Below are positions 16,396-24,974 of a stretch of DNA of 61,185 nucleotides, in pieces. A program made the position numbers and the translations under genes. Origin of the DNA: a virus; the IMG/VR virus record IMGVR_UViG_3300010373_000049, positions 1 through 61,185 of that record; one strand, written 5' to 3'. Numbering within the stretch: the first letter of the stretch is position 1; the number at the start of each line of letters is the position of its first letter. The notes below the pieces were generated by a model. The model worked only from the letters and a program-made list of their open reading frames with translations, had not been told where the DNA came from and made no database searches.

Positions 16396-16727
16396 TCGTC
16401 GCGATGGACATGGACGGGACGATCGGCGCGGACCCCGAGTATTACCGGTCCGAGATGCGCGGTCTCATGGACCGTGGACATCAGGTTCACGTGCTCACCG
16501 GCAACCCGCAAGCACAGCACGCGCTCGCCCAGTTGGGGATGGTCAAAGGCCGCGACTTCACTCACGTAGCCGTTGTCCCGGAGAAGCACATAAGCCGGTT
16601 CAAGGTGGCCTACATGCGCCACGTCGGCGCCACACACCTGGTCGACAATCGCCGCAAGAACGTGAAGGCAGCGCAGAAGGCCGGGTTCACCGCCCACCAC
16701 CACATGAGTCCGAAGAGGGAAGACTGA
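16392..16727 (+). CDS. HAD-like hydrolase/phosphatase
   Basis: 111 aa; GTG 16392 is inside CACGTG with AGGAG upstream. VAMDMDGTIGADP (residues 3-15) is the HAD nucleophile motif DxDGT, and HLVDNRRKNVKAAQKAGF near the end is the acidic motif and helix. Too short for a full cap domain. Substrate unknown; could be a 5'-nucleotidase-like or polynucleotide phosphatase. Sits among head genes. Confidence 0.7.
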   Translation: MIVAMDMDGTIGADPEYYRSEMRGLMDRGHQVHVLTGNPQAQHALAQLGMVKGRDFTHVAVVPEKHISRFKVAYMRHVGATHLVDNRRKNVKAAQKAGFTAHHHMSPKRED

Positions 16728-17083
16728 TGGCGACACGCGCAACGTTGGCAACAATCGTGGCGGGCACCGCCGTCACCGCCGAGAAGATTCTCTCCTTGAG
16801 CACGTTCGCGGTGGAGACGGTCGTGGTCGGCATCACCGTGACCGCCGTGTCCGGCACGTCCCCCACCCTCAACGCCTACCTCGAAGTGTTGGGGTCGGAC
16901 AACGTGTGGTACCAGGTGTGGAAAACCGGGTCGAACATCACCGCCGCAGGCCAAACGGTCGCCGTGGTCGGGCCGATCTCGTCCACGAACCCTGCCGCGT
17001 GGACCAACAGCGGCCGCCTGCGGCTCGAGGTTGGCGGCACCACCCCGTCGTTCACTCTGTCCGCCACGGTGTTCGGCAACTGA
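16727..17083 (+). CDS. 118-aa virion-like beta protein
   Basis: ATG 16727 in a TGATG overlap. A Thr/Val/Ser-rich sequence without charge clusters (ETVVVGITVTAVSGTSPTLN), typical of a beta-sandwich capsid decoration or fibre protein. No family recognised. Confidence 0.55.
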   Translation: MATRATLATIVAGTAVTAEKILSLSTFAVETVVVGITVTAVSGTSPTLNAYLEVLGSDNVWYQVWKTGSNITAAGQTVAVVGPISSTNPAAWTNSGRLRLEVGGTTPSFTLSATVFGN

Positions 17084-17084
17084 C

Positions 17085-17249
17085 ATGGGGTTCAACCCTT
17101 CGCGCCGTCTGAAGCGCACCGCGATGCGCGCCTACGGGTGGACGGGCGACGACCCGAAATCCGGCCGGAAGCGCGGGTTGGCGAGAGCCAACGCTGAGCG
17201 CAACGTGGCACTCGCCAAGCGCGCTCTCGGCACTCGCGCAGGGAAGTGA
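17085..17249 (+). CDS. 54-aa basic protein
   Basis: ATG 17085, just after the previous stop. Strongly basic (RRLKRTAMRAYGW, KSGRKRGLARANAERN), perhaps nucleic-acid binding or internal to the head. No ribosome site stands out, so moderate confidence. Confidence 0.45.
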   Translation: MGFNPSRRLKRTAMRAYGWTGDDPKSGRKRGLARANAERNVALAKRALGTRAGK

Positions 17250-17256
17250 GCCGGAG

Positions 17257-17838
17257 ATGTGCGCGAGTTGCGGGTGCCGGCAGCCAACCCAACGCCATCC
17301 TGGCGCCGCGTCGATCACCTGGCAGGACATTGAGGCAGCGGCAGACGACGCACATCTAACACCCGAGCAGGCGGCAGAGAACATGGTCGACGCAGTGCAC
17401 CAAATGATGTCCAAGGCGACTGTCGTACGGAAGTCCGACGAGTCCCGGTTCCTGCTAATGGTCGGCTACTCGCCGAACCGTATGCCGCTCAAAGGTGCGG
17501 ACGGGTACGTGGACATCGCCTCCCCGGACCTGATCGAGAAAGCCTGCTGGCGGTTCATGGCGAACGGTGCGGGCGCGGGGCTGATGCACAAGGCTGGCGG
17601 CGAGAACGCGTTCCGGGTGGTCGAAAACAGTGTGTATCGGGGGCCTGATTGGACGTTCATCGCAGCGGACGGGTCGGAGCAGACCATCCGTAAGGGCGAC
17701 TGGCTGATCGGGGTCATCGCATCTCCCGAAGTGTGGGAGGACTACAAGAAAGGCGTCTACGGCTCCGGGTCGTTGCAGGGTTCCGCGAAACGGATGGACC
17801 CCCGACCGGAGACCCTGGCAAGACAGAGGAGTAGCTGA
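17257..17838 (+). CDS. XkdF-like prohead protease
   Basis: 193 aa from ATG 17257. An N-terminal CASCGC cluster is followed by a region resembling the PBSX XkdF putative protease family: NRMPLKGADGYVDIASPDLI, GLMHKAGGENAF, VVENSVYRGPDWTF and GDWLIGVIASPEVWEDYKKG. In that family a conserved His and Ser are the proposed catalytic residues (here HKAGG and ENSVY). Expected to cleave scaffold and capsid during maturation; directly upstream of the scaffold gene. Confidence 0.7.
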   Translation: MCASCGCRQPTQRHPGAASITWQDIEAAADDAHLTPEQAAENMVDAVHQMMSKATVVRKSDESRFLLMVGYSPNRMPLKGADGYVDIASPDLIEKACWRFMANGAGAGLMHKAGGENAFRVVENSVYRGPDWTFIAADGSEQTIRKGDWLIGVIASPEVWEDYKKGVYGSGSLQGSAKRMDPRPETLARQRSS

Positions 17839-19349
17839 TGACGATCACCGAGTTCGAGGATCTTGATCCCAACGAGTTCCATCTTGTCCCGAAGGGGGCG
17901 TCCGGGTTCCCGGTCCTGCTCGCCAAGGCCGTGGACGAGGCGGTCGAAGACGAACTGTTCAAGTCTGAGACCGACGTTTACAAGAAGGATTACTCGACTG
18001 CGGAACGACGCAAGCTTGCCAGCGAAGGCAACGCCTTGTCGAACGGTTCGTATCCGATCGCAGACACCGAGGATCTGCACAACGCGGCCGTCCTAGCGCG
18101 TTCCGGGCACGGTGACGTGGCTGGCGCGAAACGACTGATCGCACGACGCGCAAAGGAGCTAGGGGTGTCCAACCCACTCGATAAAGACGATGACGCCGAG
18201 AAGCAGACGGCACCTGACAAGTCGGTCCCCGAGACGGAAGCCCTCTCGCAGACACGCGAGTGCGAACCCGAACCCGAGGGTCCGTCACCGGACAACGAGG
18301 ACCACGGCGAACCCAAAGCCGTGTCATTCCCTCACGGTCCACGTGGCGACGGACAAGGTGACACAGCCCCCGACAAGGCCGACGATGAGTCGGGAGCCGA
18401 GGCGCAGACCCGCGACGACATCGAGGGGAACGCCGCGAAGGCCGACGTGGACATGACCGGCGACACCGCCCCCGACAAGGACTTGCACGAGGACGAGGCC
18501 GAGTCGCAAACCGATGATGCCGACGACGACGACTCGGACGCCCCCGACTCGGGTGGAGACGGGAACCCGCCGTGGGCACGCAAAGAGGCAGGGGACGCCG
18601 AGTGGGAAGACCACGACGCCGCCCTCGCCGCACAGATCGAACGTCTCGCCGCCGAACTTGAGGCGCGGGAGAAAGCCGAAGGTGGGGCCGAAAAGTCCCG
18701 TCTAGGAGAGACGGAGGGAGCCATCCGTCAGGCAATCGAGGCCCTACGAGGTCTCGCGAACACCAACCAACCCTCTGTCTCTAAGGAGATTGAAACAATG
18801 AACACCGACGAGCTGATGAAGTTGCTCGACGAGCGCGACGAAGCTCGTCGGGAGGCCAAGAAGGCCGCCAAGAAGGAAGCCCGCAAAGCGGAGCGGAAGG
18901 CCGCGGAGGCAGCCGAAGAGGCTGCGAAGGCGGCAGGCGACAACGAGGGCGACGCCGCGAAGGCCGCCGACTCCCAGATCGCCTCGCTCCAGAAGCAGAT
19001 CGACGAACTGTCCGCGAAGCGGCCGTTCGTGAACGGCGTGGGCGTCGCGGCGGTCCTGCGTGGCCCCGAGGCCGAAACGGCCCTCAAGTCGTTCGACGAT
19101 CGTGTCGCGACGGCCGAGTCGAAGATGGAGAAGGCGGTCAACGACTACCAGCGCCAGCAGGCCAAGACCGAACTTGAGGCGGCGCAGCGTGCGCGTTTCA
19201 TGGCGAAGATGGTCGCCCAGGCTACCGCCCATGAGCGGGGAACTCTCCCTTCGGGGCGTTTCGGGCGCAACCAGATCGCTCTGTTCGGTGATCGCGAAAA
19301 CTGCACCACGTTCTCGCTGCCTGAGGACACCGCCGTCAAGGCGCTCTAA
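17838..19349 (+). CDS. Long scaffold/assembly protein
   Basis: 503 aa from ATG 17838. Residues 1-35 (NEFHLVPKGASGFPVLLAKA) look protease-associated. Residues about 50-115 (STAERRKLASEGNALSNGSY, DLHNAAVLARSGHGD, AKRLIARRAKELG) match a small domain often attached to actinophage capsid maturation proteins. A long Asp/Glu/Pro-rich acidic linker follows (about 115-280), then an Ala/Lys/Glu coiled coil. An internal in-frame start with its own ribosome site begins at 18798, so one gene may make two proteins, as lambda C/Nu3 does. Confidence 0.65.
   Translation: MTITEFEDLDPNEFHLVPKGASGFPVLLAKAVDEAVEDELFKSETDVYKKDYSTAERRKLASEGNALSNGSYPIADTEDLHNAAVLARSGHGDVAGAKRLIARRAKELGVSNPLDKDDDAEKQTAPDKSVPETEALSQTRECEPEPEGPSPDNEDHGEPKAVSFPHGPRGDGQGDTAPDKADDESGAEAQTRDDIEGNAAKADVDMTGDTAPDKDLHEDEAESQTDDADDDDSDAPDSGGDGNPPWARKEAGDAEWEDHDAALAAQIERLAAELEAREKAEGGAEKSRLGETEGAIRQAIEALRGLANTNQPSVSKEIETMNTDELMKLLDERDEARREAKKAAKKEARKAERKAAEAAEEAAKAAGDNEGDAAKAADSQIASLQKQIDELSAKRPFVNGVGVAAVLRGPEAETALKSFDDRVATAESKMEKAVNDYQRQQAKTELEAAQRARFMAKMVAQATAHERGTLPSGRFGRNQIALFGDRENCTTFSLPEDTAVKAL
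18798..19349 (+). CDS. Nested scaffolding protein (internal in-frame start)
   Basis: AAGGAG at 18783-18788 lies 9 bases before ATG 18798, in frame with the longer gene. The 183-aa product starts NTDELMKLLDERDEARREAK and is an Ala/Lys/Glu-rich coiled coil, then a globular end: the usual make-up and position of a scaffold just before the capsid gene. Whether both forms are made is inference. Confidence 0.55.
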   Translation: MNTDELMKLLDERDEARREAKKAAKKEARKAERKAAEAAEEAAKAAGDNEGDAAKAADSQIASLQKQIDELSAKRPFVNGVGVAAVLRGPEAETALKSFDDRVATAESKMEKAVNDYQRQQAKTELEAAQRARFMAKMVAQATAHERGTLPSGRFGRNQIALFGDRENCTTFSLPEDTAVKAL

Positions 19350-19439
19350 GCCCTCACAACCAAATCGCTTCCTCACCGGGGGAGCCCGCGTCGCAAGGCG
19401 CGTCCGGTGGCAACCAACTCTCAACAGGAGGAAACCACC

Positions 19440-20966
19440 GTGTCTTACGGCGCGGACATGCTTCAGGTCACTGAAGACACGTTCAAAATGATAAAGGCCG
19501 CCACGAGCGGCATCGACACATCCACCGACATTGCCGGTGTCGACTTCATCAACGACCTCATGTCGTGGGTGCCGGTCGACACACCGTTCTTCAACTCTGT
19601 CCCACGTGGCCAGGGTAAGGGTGCCACCGCCGTGTTCTGGCAGACGTTGCTGAACGTCAACAGCCAGCAGAACTGGCAGGGCATCCAGCGGGACTACGCG
19701 GCGAACATCGCCCAGATCCAGGACCAGTACACCTATTCGCCTTACGCCGTTGTCGGCCAGGGCGGCAAGGTCACGTGGGACGCGATCGCACAGGGCGAAC
19801 AGTACGTTGACGTGCTCGCGGTCGACACCGTGCAGACGATCAACCAGCAGTTGATCGCCCTGGAGGTCAACCAGCTCAACTCGGCACCGTTCGCGCTGCC
19901 AGCAGTCGGCACCCCTTCGGGTACCCCGTCGTCCACTGGCGGTTCGATCGCTACTGGCACCACGTACCACGTGAAAGTGGCAGCACTGTCGGGCATGAAC
20001 TGGTACACGGGCGGTTCCGGCGCGGCGTCCACCGCGTCGTCGGCGATCAGCGTGACCGGCCCGAACGGGTCGATCACAGCGACCGTCTCGCAGGTAAAGA
20101 GTGCGGCAGGGTACGAGTGGTTCTTCAGTTCCGACGGGACCACCTACTACTACTACACCACCACCTACGTGCCGACCGTGACGTTCACGTCCGCCCCGAC
20201 CGCGACCCAGACCGTCCCGACCAACCTCGCCGGGCTTTACAACGCCGGTCTGGCCGGACCTTCGACGGTCCCCTCCGCGGACACGTCCTACCAGACGTAC
20301 TGGCAGCAGGGTCTCGTCGCTTCCATCCTCGGTGACTGGAACGCCCAACCGGGCGGCCCCGTCCCCAACGTGGGCACGAACCCCCCGGCGCTGGTCACCC
20401 CCGGTACCGGCACCACCCAGGGCGCGTACTACGCGTCCCTGAACGGGGCCACGCTCACCGTCGAGGGCGCAGCGTTCGCCGAGGTCGACACGATGAACAA
20501 GGCGATCTACGACAAGTACCAGGTCACCCCGTCTCGGATGCTCATGGGCTCGCAGGTCATCACCGACTTCGCGAACGCCTTCCTGGACAACCCGCAGGCT
20601 GTCACCTGGCTGTCCCCCGATGCCCGCGACGGCAAGCTCTCCGCGGTCATGGGCGGTCACGTCGCGACGTACGCGAACAAGACCGTCAACGGGAAGCCGA
20701 TCCCCTTGTGGCTCATGCCGTACCTGCCGCCCGGGAAGATCGTCGCGGTGATCGACAGCCTGCCGTTCCCCGGCAGCAACGTCACTTCCGCGTTGCAGGC
20801 ACGATGCCTGTACGACTTCTTCCGGTTCGACTACGGCGCGAACCGCAACGCCGGGTCCGCCGACGGTGGCCCCCGTTACGACTTCGAGATCCGCTCCGAG
20901 CAGGCGTTCGTCAACAAGGCGAGCGGTGTTTGCGGTGTCATTGAGGCGATAGGCGCTGGCGCCTGA
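19440..20966 (+). CDS. Major capsid protein with beta-sandwich insertion
   Basis: 508 aa; GTG 19440 has a perfect AGGAGG upstream. Follows protease and scaffold. N- and C-terminal parts suit a capsid shell protein (DTPFFNSVPRGQGKGATAVF; YQVTPSRMLMGSQVITDFAN; then VIDSLPFPGSNV). Residues about 165-265 are Thr/Ser/Tyr-rich (TTYHVKVAALSGMNWYTGGS; SDGTTYYYYTTTYVP), an inserted Ig-like or fibronectin-like domain probably displayed outside. I assign it mainly from order, length and composition. Confidence 0.78.
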   Translation: MSYGADMLQVTEDTFKMIKAATSGIDTSTDIAGVDFINDLMSWVPVDTPFFNSVPRGQGKGATAVFWQTLLNVNSQQNWQGIQRDYAANIAQIQDQYTYSPYAVVGQGGKVTWDAIAQGEQYVDVLAVDTVQTINQQLIALEVNQLNSAPFALPAVGTPSGTPSSTGGSIATGTTYHVKVAALSGMNWYTGGSGAASTASSAISVTGPNGSITATVSQVKSAAGYEWFFSSDGTTYYYYTTTYVPTVTFTSAPTATQTVPTNLAGLYNAGLAGPSTVPSADTSYQTYWQQGLVASILGDWNAQPGGPVPNVGTNPPALVTPGTGTTQGAYYASLNGATLTVEGAAFAEVDTMNKAIYDKYQVTPSRMLMGSQVITDFANAFLDNPQAVTWLSPDARDGKLSAVMGGHVATYANKTVNGKPIPLWLMPYLPPGKIVAVIDSLPFPGSNVTSALQARCLYDFFRFDYGANRNAGSADGGPRYDFEIRSEQAFVNKASGVCGVIEAIGAGA

Positions 20967-21030
20967 TTAACGAATCCCATCGGCGCTGGAGCCCTAACCA
21001 CGCGGCGCTGAGCAACGTTCTTGGGTGGGT

Positions 21031-21053
21031 GGCGCGGCTGGCTCCGTCGCGCC
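21031..21053 (+). terminator. GC-rich hairpin after the capsid gene
   Basis: GGCGCG (21031-21036) pairs with CGCGCC (21048-21053), extended by outer G-C pairs. No T-run follows, so it may be an attenuator or RNA-stability hairpin that sets the high capsid expression rather than a full terminator. It lies in the 121-bp gap 20967-21087. Confidence 0.35.
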
Positions 21054-21087
21054 GCCCCCCGAGAACCCCTCCAAAAAGGAGTCACCG

Positions 21088-21429
21088 ATGCATTTGAAGT
21101 TTTTTACGGCTGTCCCACAGCCGGTGCCAGACCCGATGCGGCCGAACCGGACCGTGAACGTGACACGCCTGAGAGACGCGTGCGCCTCGTCGCACGTGGA
21201 CGAGAACGGGGTCACGTACAAGCCGGACGAGAACGGGTGGTTCGACTTCCCCCAGGACGTGGCCGAACGGTTGCGCCGCTTCCGCAACAAGGGGTCCGGC
21301 TGGTTCGCCGAGGGCGAGATCGCCGACGCGGTGCGCCTGGGGCGCGCCGAGCGTGACACCGACGACCGCCCCCGCCACCAAGAAACCCCGAAGCGGGCCC
21401 CGGGGCGACCCCGCAAAGAGGACGGCTAG
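21088..21429 (+). CDS. 113-aa head-region protein with AT-hook-like tail
   Basis: ATG 21088 after AAAAAGGAG. The body (FTAVPQPVPDPMRPNRTV, GWFDFPQDVAERLRRFRN) shows no known family; the end TPKRAPGRPRKEDG contains GRPRK, an AT-hook-like DNA-binding tail. Between capsid and connector genes. Confidence 0.6.
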   Translation: MHLKFFTAVPQPVPDPMRPNRTVNVTRLRDACASSHVDENGVTYKPDENGWFDFPQDVAERLRRFRNKGSGWFAEGEIADAVRLGRAERDTDDRPRHQETPKRAPGRPRKEDG

Positions 21430-21910
21430 TCCTCTGCGCGTTGTCGTCCCGTACACGAACATTCACCCGCTCACACAGGGGGCGCTGGCCGAACTGGCTC
21501 CCGACGCCGAGCGCGTGTTCGTCGGGCGTACAGAGTACGACTACGCCCACCTGTTGGAACGTCTGTGGCGGGAACGGGAGACGTTCCTGATAGTCGAACA
21601 CGATGTCCAGTTGACCGCCGACGCGTTACGCGAGGCAGTCGAGTGCGAATGCCTGTGGTCGGCGAGCCCCTACGAGGGGCAAGGCGACCGGATCAGAGAG
21701 TTGAACGCGACTATCCAGTCGTTGGGGTGCGTCCGGTTCCGGGCCGAACTGATGGAAAAGGTTCCCAACGCGGCGGTGCGGGCGAACACGGGCGCCGGCA
21801 CGTGGGCCTCGCAAGCGCACTGGCGCAACCTGGACGGCCGGATCTTGTGGGCGCTCGGCACCGAAGGGTTCCGGCCGCACCAGCACGTCGAAGTCCCGCA
21901 CCATCACTGA
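21353..21910 (+). CDS. Possible glycosyltransferase-like phage protein
   Basis: 185 aa if GTG 21353 is used, which overlaps the previous gene by 77 bp; no better start is visible before LRVVVPYTNIHPLTQGAL. FLIVEHDVQLTADAL, LWSASPYEGQGDRI and NLDGRILWALGTEGFRPHQH resemble a small GT-A-like fold (EHD as a DxD-like motif), followed by HHH. Function uncertain: glycosylation of virion proteins is one possibility. Confidence 0.5.
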   Translation: MTPTTAPATKKPRSGPRGDPAKRTASPLRVVVPYTNIHPLTQGALAELAPDAERVFVGRTEYDYAHLLERLWRERETFLIVEHDVQLTADALREAVECECLWSASPYEGQGDRIRELNATIQSLGCVRFRAELMEKVPNAAVRANTGAGTWASQAHWRNLDGRILWALGTEGFRPHQHVEVPHHH

Positions 21911-21920
21911 GGAGGACCGG

Positions 21921-22967
21921 ATGGCAACGCCCTACACGCCAACGGTCCTGACAACCCCCGCCGTGAACCCGGCGACAGGGTCGTCTGGTGCGCCGCCGAT
22001 CCCGTACATCTCCCTGTCCGAATACCAGTACGCCCCGACCGCGATGTCCACGAGGGGTCTCAAACCTGGGGGCACGTCGCAGGACCAGAACCAGGTGTTG
22101 GCGGACACGATCCGCCGGGCAACCCAGTGGGCCGACGCAATGTGTTTCGGTGCCGACCCGGCCGCGGCTGGGGTGTCGTTGGCCGCTTCGTTGGCTGTGC
22201 AGTCGACGTTCACGACTGTCAAACAGGGTGATCTGCGACTGATCTGCGACTACAAACCGATCCTCGAACTGATCGGCTGCGACGTGGGCGGCGACCCTTC
22301 CACTGTCACGTCGATAGGGACCATCGCTGCGTCGGCCCGGTTCGGTCGGCGCACCATTTACATCCCGTTCTACGGGGTGCCGTTCCGCAACGGGACCACG
22401 TCCCCCACCCTGGTCCCTGGCACGCCCGCGTACGGGAAACTGTACGCGGTGTGGTCTTACGTGAACGGCTACCCGCACACCCAACTCGTCGCCAATGTGA
22501 CCGAGGGGGCCACGTCGTGTGTTGTCGACGCAACCGACGGCAACGGTGGCATGTGGGGCGTCTATCCCGCCTCCGGGGCGTTCCCTGGCACGCTTTTGAC
22601 GGTCACCGACGGGGTGAACACCGAAAGCGTGTTCGTCCAGGCGGTCGCCGTGAACACACCGTCATCGGGGAAGGCGACGTTGACGACCACGGCGTTCGCG
22701 AACGCCCACACGCTGCCGACCGCCCCCGACTTCATCCCCGTGTCCGCCCTCCCCCCAGACGTACACCAGGCGGTCATTTCTCTGACGACGATGCTTATCA
22801 AGACACGTGGGGCGCGTGCGATGGAAATGCCGCGCATCCCCGGACAGATGCCCCGCGAGAAATGGCAGAACGATCAGGTGATCGCACAGGCGGGAGCGAT
22901 GGAGGACTTCCAGATCGCCCGCCAGCTCCTTACGCCTTACATGGTCCGTTTGAAGTCGGGCAGTTGA
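21921..22967 (+). CDS. Head-tail connector/adaptor with inserted beta domain
   Basis: 348 aa from ATG 21921 with GAGGAGG. The N-terminal helices (DTIRRATQWADAM) and C-terminal IKTRGARAMEMPRIPGQMPR suit a connector; residues about 183-263 are a Val/Thr-rich insertion (ANVTEGATSCVVDATDGNGG; GTLLTVTDGVNTESVFVQAV) similar in style to the tail-tube insertion. Position between capsid and tail genes supports the call. Confidence 0.6.
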   Translation: MATPYTPTVLTTPAVNPATGSSGAPPIPYISLSEYQYAPTAMSTRGLKPGGTSQDQNQVLADTIRRATQWADAMCFGADPAAAGVSLAASLAVQSTFTTVKQGDLRLICDYKPILELIGCDVGGDPSTVTSIGTIAASARFGRRTIYIPFYGVPFRNGTTSPTLVPGTPAYGKLYAVWSYVNGYPHTQLVANVTEGATSCVVDATDGNGGMWGVYPASGAFPGTLLTVTDGVNTESVFVQAVAVNTPSSGKATLTTTAFANAHTLPTAPDFIPVSALPPDVHQAVISLTTMLIKTRGARAMEMPRIPGQMPREKWQNDQVIAQAGAMEDFQIARQLLTPYMVRLKSGS

Positions 22968-22968
22968 C

Positions 22969-23496
22969 GTGGGTCGTGTCGACGCCCGGGCGGCGATCCA
23001 GGCGGCCATCCAGGCGGCGAACATCCCCTACGTGGGCACCGTCTACCAGGCGCGCCCGACGATCATCCAAGAGGACGACTACGAACAAACGCTGACCGGG
23101 CAGGCGATCGAACTGTCCGCGAACGGGTCGTCGTCGGTTGTCGTGGTGAACATGCCCGGCAAGGACAAGCGGATGGTGCGGGCGTTCGCCGGACGCGGGA
23201 ACGTCAACGACACCCTGATAATCCCGGTCGTGCTCGAACTGTTCTTCGCCTCCACGTCGGGTGACGCCACGGCAGCACAGATCGACTACGACTCGATCAT
23301 CGACCAGTTGTTCATCCTGATCCGCAACAACCCCACCCTTTCCGCCCCCGCCACGGTGTGGTCCGCTGGCGAGTTCACGGCTGGAGTTACCCACACCCAG
23401 GCCGAACCGTTCTCGACCGACGACGGGCTCACAACCCTGATCGTCGGAAACGTCGAGTTCGAGTGTTGGCAGTGGATAAGCGGCTCGGGGATTTAG
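22969..23496 (+). CDS. Head closure or tail terminator protein
   Basis: 175 aa from GTG 22969, one base after the adaptor stop. An alpha/beta protein with RVDARAAIQAAIQAANIPYV, MPGKDKRMVRAF and ESIIDQLFILIRNN-type helix (DYDSIIDQLFILIRN). Length and position just before the tail tube are right for a tail terminator or minor tail completion protein. Confidence 0.55.
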   Translation: MGRVDARAAIQAAIQAANIPYVGTVYQARPTIIQEDDYEQTLTGQAIELSANGSSSVVVVNMPGKDKRMVRAFAGRGNVNDTLIIPVVLELFFASTSGDATAAQIDYDSIIDQLFILIRNNPTLSAPATVWSAGEFTAGVTHTQAEPFSTDDGLTTLIVGNVEFECWQWISGSGI

Positions 23497-23531
23497 GCAA
23501 CCTCTCGCCTTCCTGAAAGGACTTCTCCCCA

Positions 23532-23750
23532 ATGCTGATGGAGAACACCGACTTTTACGCGCGCACCTGGACGCACCTGGTGGACACCGAAACGGGCCGC
23601 ACCCTGCACCTCGGGCCACGTGAACGCGCCGACGTGGACGTACCAGACGACTTCCGCGACCCGTTCCTCAAGCCTGTCGCACCCAAAGCGAAAAAGACCA
23701 AGCCCGACCTGGAGCCGGCCGGCGACAACTCTGACGAAGTGAAGGAGTAA
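23532..23750 (+). CDS. 72-aa protein before the tail tube gene
   Basis: ATG 23532 (or 23538) after GAAAGGA. FYARTWTHLVDTETGRTLHL then a Lys/Pro-rich tail. Similar small proteins sit in this position in many siphoviruses; function unknown. Confidence 0.55.
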   Translation: MLMENTDFYARTWTHLVDTETGRTLHLGPRERADVDVPDDFRDPFLKPVAPKAKKTKPDLEPAGDNSDEVKE

Positions 23751-23755
23751 TCACA

Positions 23756-24955
23756 ATGGCCGGCACGGGCGTTGCTTATCCTGTCTCGAGTACCGAGCTG
23801 CTGCTCGGTTTGGAGGCCACACGTGGGACGGCCGCGACGACCACGTCTGCGGTCCCGATCCGTTCCCCGAAACTGAAGTTCGATCAGGCTGTGATCGAGG
23901 ACGAAACGTTGCAGGGTTCGATGGTCGAGATTTACGACCAGGAACTCGGGTTGCGTTACGACGCGCACGGGTGGGACTCGTACCCGTACCTGGACACGTT
24001 CCCGATCCTTCTCGCCGCCGAGTTGGGGTCGCCGGACACGAAAACGGCCGCCCCGGCGTCCACCACTTTGGCGTCTTCGGCGACGAAGGGTTCGACGACG
24101 ATCTCCGCGACGGCGACGATAGCGGCCGGGTCGTACATTGTGATCGGGTCGGGTGCCACCCTGGAAACGCACCTGACCTCGGCTGTTTCGGGTACCGGAC
24201 CGTTCACGGTCACCCTGACGACCCCGCTGGTGAACGCGCAGGCGAACGCTGCGACGGTCACGGGTCTGACGAAGCACCAGTGGTCGCTGCTGAACAACAG
24301 TCCGGCAACGGGGAACATGCCGTTGTCGTGCACGATCAACGATTTCGACGGGCAACAGTGGCGGCAGTTCAGCGCAGCCCAGTTGGACAAACTGACGATC
24401 AAGGGTAACGCCACGGGGTTCGTGGATTACACGTGCAACTGGTTCGCCAACCCCTTTGTTGTCCCGTCCACGCCTTCCTATTCGCCTTCTACGACGACCG
24501 CCCCTCCGGGTTGGACGGCGACGATCTCGATCGGCGGTACGGCCATCAACTACGCGGAGGACTGGGAGATCGACTTGGGGCGCCAGATAAAGGCGATACC
24601 GGCCGTCACCGGTTCTCCCACCTACTTCGAGTACCAGGCGAACGGGATCACGTCGGTCGGCAAGCTCACCCTGATCGAGCAGTCCGGTGCCCCGCAGGTC
24701 GCCCAATACCTGGCCGGGTCGACCGAAGCGTTGGACATCACCCTGTACGACGTGCAGACCGGGTACGCCCTGAACTTGCACTCCACGAACACCAAGTTCA
24801 AGACAGGTGAGGTCGTGCGCGGCGCGAAGGGCGAGGTCAAAACACAGTTCGACCTTCAGCTTCTCCCGTCCGCGACGGACGCCCTCGCGGGCGGCAAGTC
24901 GCCGATCGTCTGCACCATAGCGAACGCGACCACCACCGCCTACGTAGGTAGCTGA
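23756..24955 (+). CDS. Major tail (tube) protein
   Basis: 399 aa from ATG 23756 with AAGGAG. N-terminal YPVSSTELLLGLEATRGTAA and C-terminal GAKGEVKTQFDLQLLPSATD frame a tube fold; residues about 95-180 are an inserted Ser/Thr/Ala domain (KGSTTISATATIAAGSYIVI). Directly upstream of the frameshifted chaperone genes, the standard place for the tube protein. Longer than a minimal tube protein because of the insertion. Confidence 0.75.
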   Translation: MAGTGVAYPVSSTELLLGLEATRGTAATTTSAVPIRSPKLKFDQAVIEDETLQGSMVEIYDQELGLRYDAHGWDSYPYLDTFPILLAAELGSPDTKTAAPASTTLASSATKGSTTISATATIAAGSYIVIGSGATLETHLTSAVSGTGPFTVTLTTPLVNAQANAATVTGLTKHQWSLLNNSPATGNMPLSCTINDFDGQQWRQFSAAQLDKLTIKGNATGFVDYTCNWFANPFVVPSTPSYSPSTTTAPPGWTATISIGGTAINYAEDWEIDLGRQIKAIPAVTGSPTYFEYQANGITSVGKLTLIEQSGAPQVAQYLAGSTEALDITLYDVQTGYALNLHSTNTKFKTGEVVRGAKGEVKTQFDLQLLPSATDALAGGKSPIVCTIANATTTAYVGS

Positions 24956-24974
24956 CCCCCAACAAAGGAGCCAA

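Noticed and set aside
18744-20660. 638-aa open frame on the minus strand
   Set aside because: Arises opposite scaffold and capsid genes in GC-rich DNA; Arg/Val/Gly-rich with no domain and no ribosome site.
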